Source of the DNA: Streptomyces sp. MRC013
GTDB lineage: Bacteria > Actinomycetota > Actinomycetes > Streptomycetales > Streptomycetaceae
Length of the DNA stretch: 64,000 bases
Direction: 5' to 3'
NCBI RefSeq assembly: GCF_023614235.1
Contig: NZ_CP094264.1
Coordinates: 248,001 to 312,000 of the forward strand
Shown here: piece by piece, positions 59,839 through 64,000 of the stretch
How positions within the stretch are numbered: the stretch's first letter is position 1
How the letters are laid out: each line of letters opens with the position of its first letter
Notes under the pieces: model-generated
What the model was told of the DNA's origin: nothing
Databases searched by the model: none
What the model saw: only the letters and a program-made list of their open reading frames with translations
Position numbers and translations under genes: made by a program

Positions 59839-60103
59839 CGTCGTGATCACGCCGGGGCGCCGCAACGGGTTTGCCCGGCGCGCGCCGTCCGCGGAGGCGC
59901 CTCGTACGGGTTCGCGGCGACGGCTCGAGCGGGCCGGCGGCTCGGTGGACGGCGGGGCGGCGGGACGGCGGCCCCGGGCGGGACGGGGCGCCGTCCGCGG
60001 CCTCCTCCGGCGGGCGAGCGAGGTGGATGCGGTCCGTCCGAGGCCGATCCCGCGGACCGTTCCCACCAGCGGGAGCGAACCGACCTGCGGAACGCCCTGA
60101 CGG

Positions 60104-60197
60104 CCGTCCGTCCCGACGCGGACACGCGGGTGCGGCCCCTTCGAGATCAGGTTCCGGCAGGACTCCGTCCGTCCCGACGCGGACACGCGGGTGCGGC
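60104..60197. repeat. Two 33-bp identical repeats, 61-bp period
   Basis: 60104-60136 and 60165-60197 are identical 33-mers with core GACGCGGACACGCGGGTGCGG. The intervening 28 bases are unrelated. The 61-base period equals that of the repeat pair at 36967-37056 and of type I-E CRISPR arrays. The rest of the interval 59839-60367 shows no supported gene. Confidence 0.6.
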
Positions 60198-60367
60198 ACG
60201 ATCCCCTTCATTCGTCTGAGGGGCGCGGCGTCCCCGACGGCGGTCAGGGCCCCGGGCAGGTCCCGTCGTCCCGGGCCGGACCCGCTTCGCGCCGCCCGGT
60301 CGGTCACCGGCCGGTCGGCTGCGTGGAAGCGCGGGGTCGGGGGCGTCCGGAGGCCGGGCGGGGCCGG

Positions 60368-61318
60368 TCACCGGAATTGCCGGCGGTAGGTCGAGGGGCT
60401 GACGCCCATGACGCCCCGGAAATGGTGGCGGAATCCCGCGGTGGTCAGACCCACGCGGCCGGCCACCTCCTCGACGGAGCAGTCCGCCGTTTCCAGCAGC
60501 TCGGCGCCGGCGCGCACCCGCTGTCGGATGAGCCAGCGCCCCGGCGGCGATCCGACCGCGTCGGCGAAGCGGCGCTCGAACTGCCGCACCGACAGGTGCG
60601 CGACACCGGCCAGCTCGTCGACGGGGAGCCGCCGGTGCAGGTTGTCCAGCGCGTACCGCATCGCGCCGCTGATCGGATCGTCGGACGGCGCTCTGCCCAC
60701 CGGGTGCTCCGCGAACTGGGCCTGGCCGCCCTCGCGGTGTGCGGCCACGACCATGCGGCGGGCCACGCGCGCGGCGACGTCGGCGCCGTGGTCGTTGCGG
60801 ATGAGGTGCAGGCAGACGTCGATGCCCGCAGCGGTGCCGGCGCCGGTGACGACGGTTCCGCTGTCGACGTAGAGCACCGACGCGTCGACCTTCACGTGCG
60901 GGTACCGTTCCTGCAGCGGACGGGCGTACCGCCAGTGCGTGGTCGCCTCCCTGCCGTCCAGCAGCCCGGCCGCGGCCAGCACGAACGCGCCGGTGCAGAC
61001 GGACACCACACGCGCTCCTCTCCCGTGTGCCCCCCGTAGCGCGTCCAGGACCGCCGGGGAGGCCCGGCGGCGCACGTCCGCGACCGCCGGGACGATGACG
61101 GTGTCGGCGTACCGGAGCCGGTCCAGGCCGTGGTGGACCACGATGTCGAAGCCGCCCACGATCCGGTGGGGTCCGGGTGTCTCGGCGCACAGCTCGAACC
61201 GGTACCACCACTCCACGTCCAGCTCCGGCCGGGGGATCGCGAACGCCTCCGCGACCGTGGCCAGCTCGAACACGGGCATCCCGTCGAACGCGAGGCAGGC
61301 GACTCGATGGTGGCGCAC
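60368..61318 (-). CDS. GlxA family (DJ-1/PfpI plus AraC HTH) transcriptional regulator
   Basis: 316 residues from GTG 61318. The N-terminal half is a DJ-1/PfpI-like domain (VVSVCTGAFVLAAAGLLDGR with a conserved Cys, and EATTHWRYARPLQERYPHVK). The C-terminal half is an AraC HTH pair: LPVDELAGVAHLSVRQFERR and CSVEEVAGRVGLTTAGFRHH, then FRGVMGVSPSTYRRQF. It is divergent from a stand-alone DJ-1/PfpI gene, a frequent regulator-target arrangement. Confidence 0.92.
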   Translation of the reverse strand: MRHHRVACLAFDGMPVFELATVAEAFAIPRPELDVEWWYRFELCAETPGPHRIVGGFDIVVHHGLDRLRYADTVIVPAVADVRRRASPAVLDALRGAHGRGARVVSVCTGAFVLAAAGLLDGREATTHWRYARPLQERYPHVKVDASVLYVDSGTVVTGAGTAAGIDVCLHLIRNDHGADVAARVARRMVVAAHREGGQAQFAEHPVGRAPSDDPISGAMRYALDNLHRRLPVDELAGVAHLSVRQFERRFADAVGSPPGRWLIRQRVRAGAELLETADCSVEEVAGRVGLTTAGFRHHFRGVMGVSPSTYRRQFR

Positions 61319-61389
61319 GGCGGGATCCTAGCGACGCATGTCGTTTCCGGCGCTTTCGGGCGGGGTCGGCGCAGCGGGATCCTCGCCGT

Positions 61390-62016
61390 ATGCGCGTAAC
61401 CACCACCGCCCCGTCCCCGCTGACGTTCGGGATGCTCGTCTTCGACGAGGTCGAGGTCCTCGACATGGCGGGCCCCTTCGAGGTCTTCAGCACCGCGGGC
61501 CGGCTGGCCCGGACCGCCGACGACGAGCCCCTGCTGAAGGGGCTGACGATCGCGGCGACCGACCGCCCGGTCCGCTGCCGCGGGGGACTCAGGGTCGTGG
61601 CGGACCACACCCTCGACGAGGACCCGCCCTTCGACGTGCTGGTGATCCCCGGCGGCGTCACCGCGGCGGTCGAGACGGACAGGGGCGTCATCGACTGGCT
61701 GGCCCGCCGCCAACGAACCTCCAGGCTGACCCTCACCGTCTGCACCGGGGTCTTCCTGCTGGCCTCCACCGGGGCCCTGGACGGCCGCCCGGCCACCACC
61801 CACTGGGAGGACCGGGAGGAGCTGGCCCGCCGCTGGCCGGACGTCCGGGTGCGCACCGGCGCCCGATGGGTCGACGACGGCGACATCGTCACCTCGGCCG
61901 GGATCAGCGCGGGCATCGACGCCAGCCTGCACATCGTGAGCCGGCTCTTCGACGACCGGCTCGCCCACCACACCGCCGCCCAGATGGAATACGCCTGGAC
62001 GAGGACGCCGCGCTGA
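61390..62016 (+). CDS. DJ-1/PfpI family protein
   Basis: 208 residues from ATG 61390. FGMLVFDEVEVLDMAGPFEV, FDVLVIPGGVTAAVETDRG and LTVCTGVFLLASTGALDGRP contain the fold and the nucleophilic Cys. Related enzymes are isonitrile hydratases, glutamine-amidotransferase-like or stress proteins. It is divergent from the GlxA regulator. A 10-base direct repeat GCGGGATCCT (61320-61329, 61374-61383) lies between the two starts. Confidence 0.88.
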   Translation: MRVTTTAPSPLTFGMLVFDEVEVLDMAGPFEVFSTAGRLARTADDEPLLKGLTIAATDRPVRCRGGLRVVADHTLDEDPPFDVLVIPGGVTAAVETDRGVIDWLARRQRTSRLTLTVCTGVFLLASTGALDGRPATTHWEDREELARRWPDVRVRTGARWVDDGDIVTSAGISAGIDASLHIVSRLFDDRLAHHTAAQMEYAWTRTPR

Positions 62017-62219
62017 ACGGCCGGCCACCCGCCGGCCGCGTCCCGGCCCCAGGGCAACGCACCCGGCGGCACGACGAGGCGGTGCCGGTCGCGCCCGTCG
62101 GCCGTGTCGGGAGCCGGCCGCGCAGGGGCCGCCGCGCCGACGGGCGGGGTTCCCGGAGCCGGGCCCGGCGGTGCCCTTCGCGGCGGGCGGAGGCGGGCGG
62201 AGGCGGCGGCGGAGTTCCG

Positions 62220-63098
62220 TCAGGGGGGCGTCGAGGCGGAGCCGGCGGCCGCCGGGACGGAGCCGTCGCGGCGGTGGAGGGGCGGACGGAGGCGGTTCGC
62301 GCCGTCGGCCGGGCGCGGAACCTCCGTCCCGGCGACCGCCGCCCGGGCGGCGCGGGCGAGGGCCCGGCGGTCGGGGTGGGCGCCGTGCCGGACCTGCGGG
62401 AGGAGCCGGATCTCGGCGGTGAGCCGCCCGGCCTTGGCCACCCTCCACAGCGACGCGCCCAGCGGGTCGTCGCCGACGAACGCGGCGGGTCCCAGGGGCC
62501 GGTAGGCGATCCGCACGGGCTGGACGGGGGCACCGGCGTCGAGGGCGGCCTGGAAGGCCGCCGGGCGGAACGCGCCGTGGGCCCGGCCGCACCAGGTGGA
62601 GCCCTCGGGGAAGACCACCACGCGGTGCCCGGCGGCGAGGGTGCGGGCGAGGGAGCGGACCGCGCCCGGCAGGGCGCGCAGGCGGTCGCGGTCGAGGAAG
62701 AGGGTGCCGCCGAGGGTGGCGAGCGGGCCGAGCAGCGGCCAGTGGCGCACCTCCCGCTTGGCGACCATCCGGCCGGGCAGGACGGCCGCGACGAGGGGGA
62801 CGTCGAGCCAGGACACGTGGTTGGCGACGACGAGGAGCGGACCGGACGGGGGCGGGTGGCCGGTGACGCGGACCCGGACGCCGAAGGCGCGCAGGACGGC
62901 CCGGCACCACAGGCGGGTCAGCAGGTGGCGGGCGGCCGGGGCGAGCGGCGCGGTGAGCGGGGCGAGGGCCACCCCGGCGAGGACCGCGGCGACCCCGGCG
63001 GCGAGGCGCAGGGCCGCGCGGAAGGGGCCGGCCGCCGGACGGGCGGGGGTGGCGCACCGCTCGGGGGTGCAGGGGGCGGACGGCAGCCAGACGCTCAT
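62220..63098 (-). CDS. olsA: 1-acyl-sn-glycerol-3-phosphate/lyso-ornithine lipid acyltransferase (PlsC/OlsA-like)
   Basis: 292 residues from ATG 63098, which shares one base with the stop of the upstream gene (TGATG). A hydrophobic helix lies at about 30-55. The acyltransferase box NHVSWLDVPLVAAVLPGRMV (HxxxxD) and VVFPEGSTWCGRAHGAF (EGT-like) are canonical. Coupling with an OlsB-like gene suggests it adds the second acyl chain in ornithine-lipid synthesis, as with the pair characterised in S. coelicolor. A PlsC role in phospholipid synthesis is the alternative. Confidence 0.8.
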   Translation of the reverse strand: MSVWLPSAPCTPERCATPARPAAGPFRAALRLAAGVAAVLAGVALAPLTAPLAPAARHLLTRLWCRAVLRAFGVRVRVTGHPPPSGPLLVVANHVSWLDVPLVAAVLPGRMVAKREVRHWPLLGPLATLGGTLFLDRDRLRALPGAVRSLARTLAAGHRVVVFPEGSTWCGRAHGAFRPAAFQAALDAGAPVQPVRIAYRPLGPAAFVGDDPLGASLWRVAKAGRLTAEIRLLPQVRHGAHPDRRALARAARAAVAGTEVPRPADGANRLRPPLHRRDGSVPAAAGSASTPP

Positions 63099-63880
63099 CA
63101 CTCCGCGCCGAGGGAGAGGAAGTGGCGCAGGTAGCGGGGGTTGGTGCGGCGCAGCGACAGCAGGACGTACAGGTCGGCGACGCCGAAGTCCGGGTCGTGG
63201 GCGGGTGCGCCGCACACCCAGGCGCCGAGGCGGAGGTAGCCGCGCAGCAGCGGCGGGAGCTCGGTGCGGGTGGCGGGCCTGGTGATGCCGTCGGGGGACC
63301 ACAGGCGGCGCGGGGTGACCCAGTACTCCTCCGGGGCGAGGTGCTTGGCCTTGACGGCGTCCCAGGTGGCGGCGGCGAGGGTGCCGCCGTCGGCGAGCGG
63401 CAGGGAGCAGCAGCCGGCGAGCCAGTTGTGGCCGGTGCGGGCCATGTACCGGGCGATGCCGGCCCAGATGAGGGAGATGACGGCGCCGTTGCGGTGCGCG
63501 GGGTGCACGCAGGAGCGGCCGACTTCGACGAGGTCGCCGCGGAGGGGGGCGAGGCGGGTGAGGTCGAACTCGCCGTCCGAGTAGAGACGCCCGGCCACGC
63601 CCGCCCGATCGGGCGGGAGGAGGCGGTAGGTGCCGACGACCTCGCCGGTGGCCTCCTCCCGCACCAGGAGGTGGTCGCAGTAGGCGTCGAAGGCGTCGCT
63701 GTCGAGGCCGGGTTCCGGACCGTCGAGGCGCGCGCCCAGTTCGCCGGCGAAGACGAGGTGCCGCAGGCGCTGCGCGGCCCGTACGTCCTCCTGCTCGCGG
63801 GCGAGGGAGACCCGGTACGGGAGGGCGGGTGCCGGGGCGGGAGGGGCGGTGGTGACCGGGGCCGGGGTCGTGAGGGACAT
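63098..63880 (-). CDS. olsB: Ornithine N-acyltransferase OlsB-like GNAT protein
   Basis: 260 residues from ATG 63880, with AAGGAG upstream. YRVSLAREQEDVRAAQRLRH and LVFAGELGARLDG open the domain, and VEVGRSCVHPAHRNGAVISL, then IWAGIARYMARTGHNWLAGC, are the hallmark of the OlsB/hemolysin-type acyl-ACP acyltransferase family. It would attach a 3-hydroxyacyl group to ornithine. Its stop overlaps the olsA-like start. The N-terminal 20 residues are Pro/Ala-rich. The 120 bases upstream to the window end contain no gene. Confidence 0.82.
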   Translation of the reverse strand: MSLTTPAPVTTAPPAPAPALPYRVSLAREQEDVRAAQRLRHLVFAGELGARLDGPEPGLDSDAFDAYCDHLLVREEATGEVVGTYRLLPPDRAGVAGRLYSDGEFDLTRLAPLRGDLVEVGRSCVHPAHRNGAVISLIWAGIARYMARTGHNWLAGCCSLPLADGGTLAAATWDAVKAKHLAPEEYWVTPRRLWSPDGITRPATRTELPPLLRGYLRLGAWVCGAPAHDPDFGVADLYVLLSLRRTNPRYLRHFLSLGAE

Positions 63881-64000
63881 GGTGGCTCCTTGGCCGGGCG
63901 GCGAGGGCGGCCGCGGGGGGTGCGGTGGCCCGTACCCCTACTTGTGCCGTCGTCGCCTGGCCTCGGTGTGACCGTTCGGCGGAGCGGGGATGTGCGGCGG

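Noticed and set aside
36967..60197. A functional CRISPR-Cas locus
   Set aside because: Only two-copy repeat pairs exist, at two unrelated sites, and no cas gene is present in the window.

Overview
The window looks like a piece of a Streptomyces (or close actinomycete) chromosome. G+C is very high with strong G/C bias at third codon positions, GTG starts are frequent, several starts appear leaderless, and the gene families are typical of the genus (LAL regulator, DUF5133, DUF2637, SPW repeat, B3/B4, PP2C phosphatase with ANTAR and PAS domains, Nur-type nickel uptake). No rRNA, tRNA, transposase, phage or cas gene was recognised. The layout suggests accessory chromosomal-arm content more than a core region, but this is an inference.

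Layout. 0-5.6 kb: GH15 glucosidase, then a beta-carbonic anhydrase/SulP anion transporter pair. 5.7-9.4 kb: two TetR circuits (TetR-DUF6463 and TetR-methyltransferase), each with a clear palindromic operator. 9.9-14.8 kb: ANTAR-PAS-PP2C phosphatase, DUF5133, GNAT, secreted phosphodiester glycosidase. 14.9-20.2 kb: five-gene overlapping ABC operon (nikABCDE-like) preceded by a match to the nickel-repressor Nur box. 20.5-26.6 kb: PIG-L deacetylase, pentapeptide-repeat protein, large LAL regulator, terpene cyclase. 27.3-31.9 kb: secreted M4 and S8 proteases flanking a MerR regulator. 32-36.3 kb: P-loop kinase, SDR, carotenoid-desaturase-like oxidoreductase, SRPBCC protein. 36.3-38.1 kb: gene-poor stretch with a two-copy 61-bp-period repeat. 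38.1-42.5 kb: a small possibly ubiquitin-like protein, a membrane NACHT ATPase and a membrane-anchored PemK/MazF-like protein. 42.9-53.4 kb: envelope/stress island (DUF2637, CsbD-like helical protein, holin family, DUF3618, VOC, CtaG, DUF2243, hemerythrin, ferritin-like, DUF1360, SPW, Rieske). 53.5-56.5 kb: XRE-cupin regulator divergent from an EamA-PaiB-B3/B4 operon. 56.8-62 kb: thioredoxin, thiolase, PARG-type hydrolase, GlxA regulator divergent from a DJ-1/PfpI protein. 62.2-63.9 kb: OlsB-OlsA ornithine-lipid pair.

A striking property of the sequence is eight apparent single-base indels in seven genes (SulP, a proline-rich membrane protein, P-loop kinase with two, SDR, NACHT, CtaG, PaiB). 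Seven of the eight lie in G or C runs. In each gene, restoring the missing or extra base gives a whole number of codons, a family-typical C-terminus and, in several cases, an overlapping stop/start with the neighbour. This pattern is better explained by homopolymer sequencing error than by gene decay, so these genes are probably intact in the organism although they are labelled frameshifted here.
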